Below are positions 38,926-47,757 of a stretch of 52,085 nucleotides of DNA, one piece after another. The notes under the pieces are model-generated. The model was not told the DNA's origin and made no database searches. It saw only the letters and a list, made by a program, of their open reading frames with translations. Every line of letters starts with the position of its first letter. Positions within the stretch are counted from its first letter, which is position 1. This DNA is from a virus, in the IMG/VR virus record IMGVR_UViG_3300017788_000035, positions 1 to 52,085 of that record; one strand, written 5' to 3'. The position numbers and the translations under genes are program-made.

Positions 38926-39417
38926 ATGAAAAAAGCTTTAATGTCAATTCAAGGTTATGTTCACCAGATTGTAGAACCTGGGGAAGACTATGAAATTTAT
39001 TGTGGACCTGATGCCACTATTGCCTGGGTAGATGCTCCTGATGATATTACTCTTGATTGGACTTTAGAATACTCACCCAAGGCAAAGAAAATGGTGTGGG
39101 TAAAGAGAGATCGCGTTCACCAAGATCCTGTAATCGCAAGAAAAGTTGCTTATGGGGAGGTTGGTGAACAATTAGATATGATGTATAAAGATATGCTCGA
39201 TGGTGGAACTAGATGGAAAGATCATGTCGCTGCAGTAAAAAGAGATCTCCCAAAACCAGAACCAAATCCAACGGATACAATGACATTAGAGGAACTTCTA
39301 ATCTACTCTGAAACTGCAGAACCATCAAAAGATCAACAATGTGGTATCTCTACTGCAGATAATCCTTGTTGGGTTAGATATCCAGGATGGGCTGGTTACC
39401 AAGAACCTACTGTCTAA
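38926..39417 (+). CDS. Hypothetical protein at end of fibre block
   Basis: A 163-residue protein MKKALMSIQGYVHQIVEPGEDYEIYCGPDATIAWVDAP. The first half is beta-rich with several Trp; the middle has helical charged segments; the C-terminus STADNPCWVRYPGWAGYQEPTV is Trp/Pro-rich. Position and late promoter suggest a virion or fibre-assembly role. It shows weak resemblance in its terminal NPCWV motif to DDPWWV in the protein at 36739. Function unknown. Confidence 0.7.
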   Translation: MKKALMSIQGYVHQIVEPGEDYEIYCGPDATIAWVDAPDDITLDWTLEYSPKAKKMVWVKRDRVHQDPVIARKVAYGEVGEQLDMMYKDMLDGGTRWKDHVAAVKRDLPKPEPNPTDTMTLEELLIYSETAEPSKDQQCGISTADNPCWVRYPGWAGYQEPTV

Positions 39418-39429
39418 TGACAAAATTTA

Positions 39430-39438
39430 TGCTATAAT
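39430..39438 (+). promoter_or_regulatory. Extended -10 promoter for halogenase/oxygenase cluster
   Basis: TGC followed by a perfect TATAAT (39433-39438). No good -35 is found at 16-18 bp. The start is predicted near 39445, 29 nt before ATG 39474. No ATAAATA late box is seen here, so this cluster may be expressed earlier than the fibre genes. Confidence 0.6.
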
Positions 39439-39473
39439 GGGTTAGTGTCTAATTATCTGTAAAGTGATCTAAT

Positions 39474-41078
39474 ATGAGTAAAATTGAGAGTGTTATAATT
39501 ATTGGAGGTGGATCATCTGGATGGATGACAGCGGCCGCCCTAAGTAAATTGTGTCCGCATCTAGAAGTTGGTCTAATTGAGTCCAGAAACGTAAAATCTA
39601 TTGGTGTAGGAGAATCTACTCTCGGTCACATCAATAGATTCTTGCGTTTGCTTGATTTGAAAGATGAAGACTGGATGCCAGCATGTAACGCAACATACAA
39701 AAATTCCATTCGTTTTACTAATTTTAGAGAAAACGATGGAACTCACTTTGAGTATCCATTTGGTGCCAGCTGGGACTTTACCGATAAACCTCTTGGACTA
39801 GATACTTGGTCTGCACTTAAATTAATTGATCCAGATACTTACACTCCAGATACTTTTGCGGAATTTTATAATAGTAATGCATTTTTAGCAAAATATAATC
39901 GTCAGACTAGAAATGAGGAAGGCATTCTTCGAAATTATGATTTTAGTAATGATACTGCTTATCACTTAGATGCAGAACTATTTGGACAATATTTAAAAGA
40001 TAAAATTGCAATTCCAAATGGTGTCAAATATTATCAGGGAGATATTACTGGTTTTAAACATGTCTCTGGAAATGATTTGACTGTAGAGTATCTCCTCATG
40101 GATAAAGTTAATTTTGTGCAAGCCGATCTTTATATTGATTGTACAGGATTTAGATCTTTACTCCTAGGAGAATATATGGGAGTAGAGTTTTTATCATTTG
40201 AAAAAAAATTAGCTAATAATCGTGCTTTAGCATGTAGAATTCCTTATGTTGATCGTGAAAATGAAATGCGTAATGTCACTGATTGTCATGCATTGAAAAA
40301 TGGATGGGTTTGGAATATTCCTCTCTGGAATAGAATTGGTACTGGATATGTTTACTCCTCTAGATTTACTACAGCGGAAGAAGCAACCCAAGAATTTAGA
40401 GAGCATCTATCTAAAACAGACTCTAAGAGAGCAGAAGAAGCAGAAATAAAGTCAATTAATATAGCCCATGGAAAACGAAGATTATCTTGGGTTCGAAACG
40501 TTTGTGGTATTGGATTATCTTATGGATTTGTAGAACCATTGGAATCTACTGGCCTCTTGACAACTCATGAGAATATCATTAAACTAGTAGAAGTTCTCAA
40601 CCGTAGAAGTGGTTATGTGTCTAGATCTGAAATCGATGGATATAATTTTGCTGTAGATTATGAAGTACAAAGTTTTGTTGATTTTGTTTCTATGCATTAT
40701 GCATTTTCAATGAGAGAGGACACACCATATTGGCGTTGGGCTACTCAAATTAATGAATATAATCCTATCATGATGAGTGAGTTTACCAATAAAAACCATT
40801 CATATCAAACGTTTTTGTCAACAATGACTTCCAATAATAGTTGGTCACCAACTTCTAATGGAATAAATTACATCGCGGCAGGATTGGGATTATCCTCCAT
40901 TTCTACTTTAGAATTGCTAAGAGAAAAAGTATCAGACCAAGAAGCACTCATGGATTGTAATCGTAAATATAAACAATATAGAGACTATGTTGTTGAACAC
41001 GTCAAATCTTTGCCAACACATTATGAATTTTTACGTGACAATATTTATGGGGGTGTAGATGAATATCTTCAAAAATAA
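39474..41078 (+). CDS. Flavin-dependent halogenase 2 (VirX1-like tryptophan halogenase family)
   Basis: A 534-residue FAD-dependent halogenase. GGGSSG lies at 11-16, GVGES at 44-48, catalytic lysine K76 in NATYKNSIRF, the WxWxIP signature at W278-P283 (GWVWNIP), and EPLESTG at 354-360 with the intact glutamate, Ser, Thr and Gly of the PrnA active site. The cyanophage Syn10 halogenase VirX1 belongs to this group. All key residues are present, so an active enzyme is plausible; substrate and flavin reductase are unknown. It opens the oxygenase cluster and overlaps the next gene by 20 nt. Confidence 0.92.
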   Translation: MSKIESVIIIGGGSSGWMTAAALSKLCPHLEVGLIESRNVKSIGVGESTLGHINRFLRLLDLKDEDWMPACNATYKNSIRFTNFRENDGTHFEYPFGASWDFTDKPLGLDTWSALKLIDPDTYTPDTFAEFYNSNAFLAKYNRQTRNEEGILRNYDFSNDTAYHLDAELFGQYLKDKIAIPNGVKYYQGDITGFKHVSGNDLTVEYLLMDKVNFVQADLYIDCTGFRSLLLGEYMGVEFLSFEKKLANNRALACRIPYVDRENEMRNVTDCHALKNGWVWNIPLWNRIGTGYVYSSRFTTAEEATQEFREHLSKTDSKRAEEAEIKSINIAHGKRRLSWVRNVCGIGLSYGFVEPLESTGLLTTHENIIKLVEVLNRRSGYVSRSEIDGYNFAVDYEVQSFVDFVSMHYAFSMREDTPYWRWATQINEYNPIMMSEFTNKNHSYQTFLSTMTSNNSWSPTSNGINYIAAGLGLSSISTLELLREKVSDQEALMDCNRKYKQYRDYVVEHVKSLPTHYEFLRDNIYGGVDEYLQK

Positions 41079-41835
41079 AAGCTGGGTACGATTTTACTCA
41101 TTAGAACCTGCAGTAGCAGATTTATATCCAATTATTACAGCACATTCTCTTAAACGCAAGTGGCAAGATAAAAAAGTATCAAAGTGTCCACTTTCTGGAT
41201 TGATGTCTTCTGCAAATTGTCCAGGTATTACTAACATTGCTCATGCAGGTTATATTTTACCTGCACCAGCCGATTTTGTAATCACGACAAATGGTGAGGG
41301 CATTACATTTAGTTGGGAAGTTCCATATATGTTTGATTTTTGTGGATCTAAATCTTACATTGACAAGCATGATGCAAAGCAAACATATCCATTATTAGAT
41401 AATCCTGATACGACATTACATGAAATTGTTAAGGTAGAAACTCCATGGAGATTTAAAGCATCTGATGATATAGTTTTACTTCAAATGCCAGTTGCATATA
41501 ATAATGAAAAAAGATTTACTCCAGCAACAGGAATACTTGACCCTAAATATGGACATGTGTTAAATGTTCAATTATTCTGGCATGTTTTAGAGGGAGAAAC
41601 TTTTATTAAAGCTGGAACACCATTGGCACAATATGTTCCTATGAATCGTAAATATCTAAACCTTAATAATTTTGAGACTATTATTGATGGCGCGGGGGAG
41701 GTTGAAATTGAACTAGAAAAAGCATTTCAATATGCCAATAAGTGCAATACACTTAGATATGACACTGTACAATCACGAATAAATAGAGTGACTGAGATTT
41801 TTAAACGTTATCGTAAAAAAGGAGTTAGACTATGA
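41059..41835 (+). CDS. DUF6065-like protein
   Basis: A 258-residue protein. The order RFYSLEPAV, KRKW, CPLSGLMSSAN, AGYILPAPADFVI, FSWE, then HEIVKVETPWRFKASDDIVLLQMPV, TGILDP and AGTPLAQYVPMNRK matches the DUF6065 plan, a predicted beta-sandwich of unknown function. No HxD...H iron triad is evident, unlike the genes that follow. It overlaps the halogenase and the next gene, so it is translated with both. A helper or substrate-binding role for the tailoring cluster is an inference. Confidence 0.7.
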   Translation: MNIFKNKSWVRFYSLEPAVADLYPIITAHSLKRKWQDKKVSKCPLSGLMSSANCPGITNIAHAGYILPAPADFVITTNGEGITFSWEVPYMFDFCGSKSYIDKHDAKQTYPLLDNPDTTLHEIVKVETPWRFKASDDIVLLQMPVAYNNEKRFTPATGILDPKYGHVLNVQLFWHVLEGETFIKAGTPLAQYVPMNRKYLNLNNFETIIDGAGEVEIELEKAFQYANKCNTLRYDTVQSRINRVTEIFKRYRKKGVRL

Positions 41836-42050
41836 CTATTGATGAATTGATTGATAATTTCAGAGGGCAGCAACAGATAGCCCAAGAAGAAAAGGATAGA
41901 TTAGAAGAAGAATTTAGTAATACTAAATTAAATCCCTATGGTATTACTACAATTGACTTCAGTAAGCGTCAAGAGCAAATGGATTTACTCTTAAAACTTC
42001 AAGGTGCAATAGAAGGATTGGAGTTAGCAAAGGTTGAGTGTGATCTTTGA
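41832..42050 (+). CDS. Short coiled-coil protein
   Basis: A 72-residue protein MTIDELIDNFRGQQQIAQEEKDRLEEEF with heptad-like spacing in both halves, interrupted by NPYGITTIDF. It resembles a small helical hairpin. Its start and stop are each in 4-nt overlaps with genes of the tailoring cluster, which implies strict co-translation. The function is unknown; scaffolding of neighbouring enzymes is only a guess. Confidence 0.72.
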   Translation: MTIDELIDNFRGQQQIAQEEKDRLEEEFSNTKLNPYGITTIDFSKRQEQMDLLLKLQGAIEGLELAKVECDL

Positions 42051-42652
42051 CTAATATTATTTCGTTATGGACTCCATATATTTGGAAGTTTGAATATCAA
42101 TTTGATACTGAACTAATGGATTTAGCATTAGAACAAGTATCAAATCATTGGTCAGTGAGTCCTGAATCTAGTATGGTTGAAACAGGAGATTCATATTCAA
42201 CTGTTAGAGTTGGTGTGCATGATTGGAATCAACAACCACATTGTCTACCACAACTTGAATTTTATAATGCTTGGTTAGAACCAATCATTAATAAAATATG
42301 GTCTGAATGTAATTTTTTGCAGATGAAAAGTGAGGTTAGTAAATCTTGGTTTAATGTGCATCGCAAAACAGGTCAAACAATAGAACATCTACATACTGGA
42401 ACAGATTTAATTGTATCGGCCTATGTTCGTTGTGAAAAAGATTCTGGTAATATAGAATTTAGAGATCCGCTAGAGTACCAAAAAGTTAATTCAGTATGGT
42501 ATCGAGAAGAATCTTTATGGCAGGAAGTAAAAGTTAAAACCAATGATGTTCTTATTTTTCCTGGATGGATATATCACCGTACACAACCAAATTTGACTAA
42601 TACACAAAGAGTTGTAATGACATATAATATCGATGGAAATCCCACTCTTTAA
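42047..42652 (+). CDS. Putative 2OG-Fe(II) oxygenase 1 (TIGR02466-like), TTG start
   Basis: A 201-residue double-stranded beta-helix protein. WFNVHRKTGQTIEHLHTGTDLIVSAYV (H114/H116), VLIFPGWIYHRTQPN (H177) and QRVVMTYNI (R188) are laid out like TIGR02466 oxygenases, in which H...H plus an Arg bind iron and 2-oxoglutarate. The start is TTG at 42047 in an overlap with the previous stop; no ATG is near. It is the first of nine consecutive genes of this fold. Substrate unknown. Confidence 0.75.
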   Translation: MTNIISLWTPYIWKFEYQFDTELMDLALEQVSNHWSVSPESSMVETGDSYSTVRVGVHDWNQQPHCLPQLEFYNAWLEPIINKIWSECNFLQMKSEVSKSWFNVHRKTGQTIEHLHTGTDLIVSAYVRCEKDSGNIEFRDPLEYQKVNSVWYREESLWQEVKVKTNDVLIFPGWIYHRTQPNLTNTQRVVMTYNIDGNPTL

Positions 42653-43427
42653 TCGTTGCTATCCAGACAGAAATACCTTCAATGATGTCATCAGGATTAA
42701 GAATCCGCATGATTGGTCTGGAGAGCATGTTAAGGTTGATAATGCAATTGAATATTGGATTATGGATAATCCATTTTACGATAATGGATTTGAGTTATAT
42801 CGTCAGTTAGTATCTAAGTTTCCCATTGTAATAGATACGAACGATGAGGGATCTACAGATCCTAATCCATTTGCTACGATACATCTTCCACAGTGGTGTA
42901 GTGATAGTATATGGACGTTGTTCGAACAATATTTTGAGAAATATTTACCTCACTATATGAATATGAATTATTCAGAGTGGGGTAATTTATATTTTCCAGA
43001 TGAATATAAACCCTATGATTATTATAGATTACCTCATTGTGATGGGCCAAATGGTTTAGTTTCTAATTTATGGTTTACAGATCATCCGATAGAACAGTCT
43101 GGTACAATTTTATATAAGTATCATGGTAAGATCATAAAAGGACCAGATAATAAGTTATACTATGATTATCAGTCAGATAAAAGTCACAAGTTGTTTGAAG
43201 AGGCCAAAGAATTATATCTATCTAATAAACGATTAGACCGTACTACTCCTCTCACCATTGATGAAGAAATATATTGGGGATTTGAGAGAGTAGCAATTCT
43301 TCCATGTAAGTATGCTACAATGACAATCTATCCAACATCTGTATCTCATACACCTTTCATCACTACACAATGTGGGTTTAGGTGGTCTCACGCATATTCT
43401 ATTAATTATACTCCTCTTTTAGCATGA
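42633..43427 (+). CDS. Putative 2OG-Fe(II) oxygenase 2 (DUF6445-like)
   Basis: A 264-residue protein with an HxD...H...R set: LPHCDGPNG (H135, D137), SVSHTPF (H239) and GFRWSHAYSINY (R250). The strand order around these motifs suits the double-stranded beta-helix fold, and the long insert between residues 165 and 215 is unusual. It shares a plan with cyanophage DUF6445 proteins. The 20-nt overlap with the previous gene and 4-nt overlap with the next indicate coupled translation. Substrate unknown. Confidence 0.65.
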   Translation: MEIPLFNRCYPDRNTFNDVIRIKNPHDWSGEHVKVDNAIEYWIMDNPFYDNGFELYRQLVSKFPIVIDTNDEGSTDPNPFATIHLPQWCSDSIWTLFEQYFEKYLPHYMNMNYSEWGNLYFPDEYKPYDYYRLPHCDGPNGLVSNLWFTDHPIEQSGTILYKYHGKIIKGPDNKLYYDYQSDKSHKLFEEAKELYLSNKRLDRTTPLTIDEEIYWGFERVAILPCKYATMTIYPTSVSHTPFITTQCGFRWSHAYSINYTPLLA

Positions 43428-43960
43428 ATGATTACAAATTATATCAGATAGAAGGACTTGATCAAGATGAATTGATTTGGCATATCAAAATGTCAAGAGA
43501 CAAATTTAATCACATTTATCGTGGTATACTGGAACATGACACAAGTTTTTATTATCTCTATAATTTTTTTACTATAGCGGCATGTAATCATCATATATAC
43601 AAATTGTATAATGAGATGGTGAAATGCATGAGAGATTATAATTCGGATGCATCTTGGTTTCAATGTTGGATGAATATTCATCATCAGGATGAAGTATTGA
43701 AATCACATTCACATGGGTATCCTATACACGGATACTTTTCTCTTACTAATCATAATACATCAACAATATTCACAGATGGCCATGATGGTAATGAAATATA
43801 TCGTATAGATAATAAGCCCATGCAAATTTATATTGGTCCTGGTTATAGACATCATCATGTAGTTGTAAATGAACCGTATGATGATGAACGTATTACTTTA
43901 GGATTCGATATACAACTAGAAGATGCTATTGTTGAAAACTTTAGTTTTATACCCATATGA
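43424..43960 (+). CDS. Putative 2OG-Fe(II)-fold oxygenase 3
   Basis: A 178-residue protein. Candidate metal ligands are H95/H97 (KSHSHGYPIHGYFSL), a histidine trio at 143-145 (YRHHHVVVN) and R156 (DERITLGFDI). The aromatic, strand-rich C-terminal half is compatible with a cupin/double-stranded beta-helix. The first HxH motif lacks the acidic residue of classical HxD enzymes, as in TIGR02466 members. It overlaps both neighbours by 4 nt. The function can only be inferred from fold and context. Confidence 0.62.
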   Translation: MNDYKLYQIEGLDQDELIWHIKMSRDKFNHIYRGILEHDTSFYYLYNFFTIAACNHHIYKLYNEMVKCMRDYNSDASWFQCWMNIHHQDEVLKSHSHGYPIHGYFSLTNHNTSTIFTDGHDGNEIYRIDNKPMQIYIGPGYRHHHVVVNEPYDDERITLGFDIQLEDAIVENFSFIPI

Positions 43961-44544
43961 ACTTAGATTATTATTTTCCAACACCAATATGGTGGGAGGA
44001 TACCAACATTGATGTTAAACCAATAGAGGAATGGTGTTACTCCTTACGAGATCAAGATTCAACAGGTAGAAATCTGAGTAATCGTGGTGGATGGCAATCA
44101 CAAGAAATATCCCTTAATAAGGAAATACCAGAATTAGTTTCATTCATCATGAAACAGGCTGGTCGAACACTTGATGATTATGGATATGAACCAACAAGAA
44201 CTAAAATCTTTTTTGGGAATAGTTGGGTAAATATTAACAAGGGTAAAGACACCAATCAAATTCATTTACATCATGGTTCTTTCCTATCAGGAGTGTTTTA
44301 TGTCAAAACTACCCCCCAGAGTGGTAAAATATTTTTCTATAGGAATTTTGATCAAAATTACATTACTACTAGTTTTGCTAAAATTAAAGATTATACATCT
44401 ATAAGTAGTGGCACTGTTTGGTATCCACCTAAGGATGGAAGGTTAATTCTATTTCCTGCTAATCTTCTTCATGCTGTCGATGAAAGTACGGATGAAGAGG
44501 ATAGAATTTCGATTGCATTCAATATAGGTATTCAATATGAATAA
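43957..44544 (+). CDS. Putative 2OG-Fe(II) oxygenase 4 (TIGR02466 family)
   Basis: A 195-residue protein with clear family motifs: FGNSWVNINKGKDTNQIHLHHGSFLSGVFYV (H103/H105), GRLILFPANLLHAVDEST (H172) and DRISIAFNI (R183). TIGR02466 members are predicted 2-oxoglutarate/iron dioxygenases common in cyanophages. Residues 1-15 (MNLDYYFPTPIWWED) are the usual start. It is more canonical than the similar gene at 42047, and the two are probably distant paralogues. Substrate unknown. Confidence 0.85.
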   Translation: MNLDYYFPTPIWWEDTNIDVKPIEEWCYSLRDQDSTGRNLSNRGGWQSQEISLNKEIPELVSFIMKQAGRTLDDYGYEPTRTKIFFGNSWVNINKGKDTNQIHLHHGSFLSGVFYVKTTPQSGKIFFYRNFDQNYITTSFAKIKDYTSISSGTVWYPPKDGRLILFPANLLHAVDESTDEEDRISIAFNIGIQYE

Positions 44545-45247
44545 TATTATTTCACGTTTGTGTAATGAATCTAATTTTTTATATCAAGATCGTGCCTATT
44601 TTTTTCCTAAATTGATACCTAATCCTGAGGAGTACTTATCATGGAAAGATGTAGAATATTGTGTTAACAATCCTGCGTTCTATGAATTTGAAGTAATTGA
44701 CCACAATAATAACAAAATTCTTATTGACCGCTATATTAGGGCTTGGATACAAGAAAAGAAAGTACAAGATCATTGTCAGTTGGTAAACCAAATTAATCAT
44801 GGACATACTGTGATTATTATGAATTACGGTTTTCATAGCAGGAAAACTCAAGATCTGTTATTAGATTTAGAAAGATATTTTGATGTAGATGCTGCTATTC
44901 ATGTATACGGTGGATTGACAGGATCCAAATCTTTTAATATACATGATGATTACCCATGTAATTTTATTATTCAAACTCAGGGTACAACTGATTGGAAAAT
45001 TTACAAAAACAGAATATCACAACTACATAAAACAGGTCACGACTCATACAAGATTAGAGATGAACTATTGGAAGTTGATCTAGAGGTTACACTAACTCCT
45101 GGTGATTGTCTCTATATTCCATCTAGAGCATATCACTGTGCATTTCCAAAAGAAAAACGTTTGTCTATGAGTATACCTTGTTGGCCAAGATTACCTGGGT
45201 CGAATCAAACATCAAATCGAAATTTTTATAAATTGAATTATGAATGA
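44537..45247 (+). CDS. JmjC/cupin_4-type oxygenase (ribosomal oxygenase-like) 5
   Basis: A 236-residue protein of the cupin_4/JmjC type. FNIHDDYPCNFIIQTQGTTDWKIYKNR holds the HxD pair (H136, D138) followed by the typical G-x-x-x-W-x-I/V strand; LTPGDCLYIPSRAYHCAFP contains the second His (H200). HVYGGLTGSKSF before the motif matches YcfD/NO66/MINA proteins, which hydroxylate Arg or His in ribosomal proteins. A host ribosomal or a phage protein could be the substrate. It overlaps both flanking genes by 8 nt. Confidence 0.83.
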   Translation: MNNIISRLCNESNFLYQDRAYFFPKLIPNPEEYLSWKDVEYCVNNPAFYEFEVIDHNNNKILIDRYIRAWIQEKKVQDHCQLVNQINHGHTVIIMNYGFHSRKTQDLLLDLERYFDVDAAIHVYGGLTGSKSFNIHDDYPCNFIIQTQGTTDWKIYKNRISQLHKTGHDSYKIRDELLEVDLEVTLTPGDCLYIPSRAYHCAFPKEKRLSMSIPCWPRLPGSNQTSNRNFYKLNYE

Positions 45248-45806
45248 CATACTAGAAGTTAAGGAACTCATCACTAAGTCTAGACAAAAACATCTGTTAA
45301 ATGTGCTCACTGATATGAGTTTTAGTTGGCACTATTTGGAAGATGCCACATTTGAAAAAACTATTGAAAACAAGAAAACTGTACCATCTTTCTGTCATTT
45401 ACTATACAATAATGGCGAGAAAGGACATCATTTTGATACATTCTATCCTGTGTTATTAGATTTCTTAGAACACGAAGATCTTAAACTGGATAGGTTATTA
45501 AGAATGAGACTAGGATTTCTTCTTAACACAACTTATTCTATGCCTCATTTACCATATTCATACAATAATCCACATATTGATTTTGAACAACCACATATGG
45601 TAGGATTGTATTATTTAAATGAAACTGATGGCGACACTGTTGTATTTAATGAAACGGAAGAATCCGAGGAATATCATGTAAAGGCCAGAATAAAACCAGA
45701 ACCTGGTAAATTTGCTGCTTTCGATGGTAAGTACTATCATGCTAGTACTTGTCCTAAAATGTTTACTACTCGATTTGCAATAACATTTAATTTTACTGTA
45801 AAATGA
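45240..45806 (+). CDS. Putative 2OG-Fe(II) oxygenase 6
   Basis: A 188-residue P4H-like protein with an intact triad: NPHIDF (H112, D114), KYYHAST (H167) and TTRFAITFNF (R178). Between them lie VGLYYLNETDGDTVVFNE and the turn KPEPGKFAAFDGK, as in prolyl hydroxylase-type enzymes. It is a paralogue of the gene at 46411, sharing LDRLLRMRL/FNRLERMRF and the DGDTV motif. All residues needed for catalysis are present. Substrate unknown. Confidence 0.85.
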   Translation: MNDILEVKELITKSRQKHLLNVLTDMSFSWHYLEDATFEKTIENKKTVPSFCHLLYNNGEKGHHFDTFYPVLLDFLEHEDLKLDRLLRMRLGFLLNTTYSMPHLPYSYNNPHIDFEQPHMVGLYYLNETDGDTVVFNETEESEEYHVKARIKPEPGKFAAFDGKYYHASTCPKMFTTRFAITFNFTVK

Positions 45807-46414
45807 ACACACCAATCATAACAATTGATAATTTTTTTGAAACCCCATCTTTAGTAAGAGAATTTGCTTTAAGGCAAGAGTATTTCAAGGGTGATAGAGG
45901 AAATTGGCCTGGAGTTAGAACAGCATTTCTCGATACTATCAATAAAGAGTTTTTCCATATATTTGCATCTAAACTAATACAATATATTCCAGGTAAACAT
46001 TCTTTTACAAACTTGGAATCTACCTTTCAACTGATAGATGAATCATATGGATCTGGTTGGGTTCACGATGATGACGATAAATTTAATGTTGCTGGTATGG
46101 TGTATTTGAATCCTGGCCCTGTCAGACAGGGATGTGGTACGACTTTTTATGATTATAGATTAGATGTGAATGGTGAAGATTATTCAAAGATGTTTCAAGA
46201 AGAAGTGAATAGTGATGATATTGAAGGGAGACAAAAGTATCAAAAATATAGAGAAGAACATAGAGGAAAGTGGACTCCAAATGTTGTAGTTGAGAATCGG
46301 TATAATAGATGTAATATATTTAATTCTAAATTATGGCACAGTGCAGATAATTTCTTTGGTACAGATGCTGATACAACTAGATTAACACTTGTATTTTTTG
46401 GACACGCAATATGA
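45803..46414 (+). CDS. Putative 2OG-Fe(II) oxygenase 7 (DUF6445 family)
   Basis: A 203-residue protein. The run GWVHDDDDKFNVAGMVYLNPGP (H88, D90), SKLWHSADNFFG (H179) and TTRLTLVFFG (R193) follow the DUF6445 plan, a double-stranded beta-helix family of cyanophages. A charged insert (KMFQEEVNSDDIEGRQKYQKYREEHRGK) separates the two halves. 4-nt overlaps on both sides join it to neighbours. Substrate unknown. Confidence 0.75.
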   Translation: MNTPIITIDNFFETPSLVREFALRQEYFKGDRGNWPGVRTAFLDTINKEFFHIFASKLIQYIPGKHSFTNLESTFQLIDESYGSGWVHDDDDKFNVAGMVYLNPGPVRQGCGTTFYDYRLDVNGEDYSKMFQEEVNSDDIEGRQKYQKYREEHRGKWTPNVVVENRYNRCNIFNSKLWHSADNFFGTDADTTRLTLVFFGHAI

Positions 46415-46992
46415 TTGAAGTATTTGATGATGTTATATCAAAAGATTATCAGAAGTATATCTTGAATCTGGTAAATGAGCAGGACTTTCCTCTTTACTTT
46501 AGACCAAATATAGTGACACATAATTATTCAGATGTAGTAGCAAATATACATGGATTTACTCATCAATTATTCGAGAACAATAAATCTACATCAACATATT
46601 TCAATACAATATATCCAATGGTGCTAGGTATAACTGAGAAGACAAGAGTCAAATTCAATAGATTGGAGAGAATGAGATTTAATTTTGTTCTTGGTAATCC
46701 TGATTCCAAATTAGATTATCACATGCCACATGTAGATAACTACACATCTCATTTAGTGGCCATATATTATGTGAATGATTGTGATGGTGATACAGTTATA
46801 TTTGATCAATTCTTAGATGAGCAAACTAATGAAAGAGATGATCAGATATTAAAGATGAACAATTGGACAGTAAAGAAAAGAGTATCTCCAAAGATGGGAC
46901 GATTACTGGTATTTGATGGTAGACAATATCACACGAGTTCATATACAAAAACCCAACCATATAGATGTGTTATTAACATGAACTTATCATGA
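46411..46992 (+). CDS. Putative 2OG-Fe(II) oxygenase 8
   Basis: A 193-residue P4H-like protein: HMPHVDNYTSHLVAIYYV (H107, D109), GRQYHTSS (H174) and PYRCVINMNL (R185), with CDGDTVIFDQ and KMGRLLVFDG between. It is the paralogue of the gene at 45240, so the cluster grew partly by local duplication with the DUF6445 gene between the copies. Catalytic residues are intact. Substrate unknown. Confidence 0.85.
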   Translation: MIEVFDDVISKDYQKYILNLVNEQDFPLYFRPNIVTHNYSDVVANIHGFTHQLFENNKSTSTYFNTIYPMVLGITEKTRVKFNRLERMRFNFVLGNPDSKLDYHMPHVDNYTSHLVAIYYVNDCDGDTVIFDQFLDEQTNERDDQILKMNNWTVKKRVSPKMGRLLVFDGRQYHTSSYTKTQPYRCVINMNLS

Positions 46993-47516
46993 TTCATACT
47001 TTACAACATGCTATTTCTGAAGAAATGTGTGACTATATTGCTATCAATATGGAAATGCTTAGAGTGGCCCTGGGAAATCCTCCTGATCCAACAATTAAGA
47101 ATAGTTTTGGATACTATGCACCAATTTTTCTTGAGAGTTTTTTATTGTACGTACAACCAATTGTAGAGAAAGAGATCAATAAGACTCTGTATCCTACCTA
47201 TTCATATGGTCGCATATATGGCCGAGATAGTGTTCTAAAACGTCATATAGACCGTCCTGCAGGTGAATATGGAGTCACATGTTGTATTGAGAAGCAAACA
47301 GATTGGCCCATCTATTTTGAAATTGATGGCGAGGTACAATCTGTAGAATTAGAAGTGGGTGATATTTGTATCTACAAGGGGATTGAGTATCCACACTGGA
47401 GAGATCCATGTCCAGCAGATCGCCATATACAAGTATTTCTGATGTATGTTGATGCCAATGGTGAGTATTCGTCATGGAAATATGACAGAAGACATTATTT
47501 GTGTGGAGAAACTTGA
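46989..47516 (+). CDS. Putative 2OG-Fe(II) oxygenase 9
   Basis: A 175-residue oxygenase with LKRHIDRPAGEYGVTCCI (H86, D88), EYPHWRDPCP (H136) and DRHIQVFLMYV (R145). The motif order matches a cyanophage group in which HxD is followed by E-Y-x-V/x and PHWR. It is the last gene of the contiguous cluster; a new sigma-70 promoter overlaps its stop. The start is in an ATGA overlap with the previous gene. Substrate unknown. Confidence 0.83.
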   Translation: MIHTLQHAISEEMCDYIAINMEMLRVALGNPPDPTIKNSFGYYAPIFLESFLLYVQPIVEKEINKTLYPTYSYGRIYGRDSVLKRHIDRPAGEYGVTCCIEKQTDWPIYFEIDGEVQSVELEVGDICIYKGIEYPHWRDPCPADRHIQVFLMYVDANGEYSSWKYDRRHYLCGET

Positions 47517-47541
47517 CATCGGGTTCCCTTTAGTGTACTAT
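47513..47541 (+). promoter_or_regulatory. Sigma-70-like promoter for small-gene cluster
   Basis: TTGACA 47513-47518, 17 bp, TACTAT 47536-47541. Start about 47548, 24 nt before ATG 47572. Confidence 0.65.
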
Positions 47542-47571
47542 ATAGAAGTAGTTCGCTAAAATACACAAAAC

Positions 47572-47757
47572 ATGGGTCGCACTTATCGTCGAGATGACCA
47601 CCACTCCTGGGGCAAATACAACAAAGATCGCCGCCAGAAAGGATTCTCTGAACGCTACAAAAATGATGAATTTGGAGAATTTGCATCCCGTAAAAAGGGT
47701 AAGAAGAAATTTGATCTAACCAACACAGAATACTATGAGGAGAACTGGGATGGATGA
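47572..47757 (+). CDS. Small highly basic protein
   Basis: A 61-residue protein MGRTYRRDDHHSWGKYNKDRRQKGF, with many Arg, Lys and His and a KKGKKK patch. Such composition suggests nucleic-acid binding. It is the first gene after a consensus promoter, so likely early. It is followed by an acidic protein of 39 residues in an 8-nt overlap; the opposite charges invite the idea of a complex. Family unknown. Confidence 0.78.
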   Translation: MGRTYRRDDHHSWGKYNKDRRQKGFSERYKNDEFGEFASRKKGKKKFDLTNTEYYEENWDG

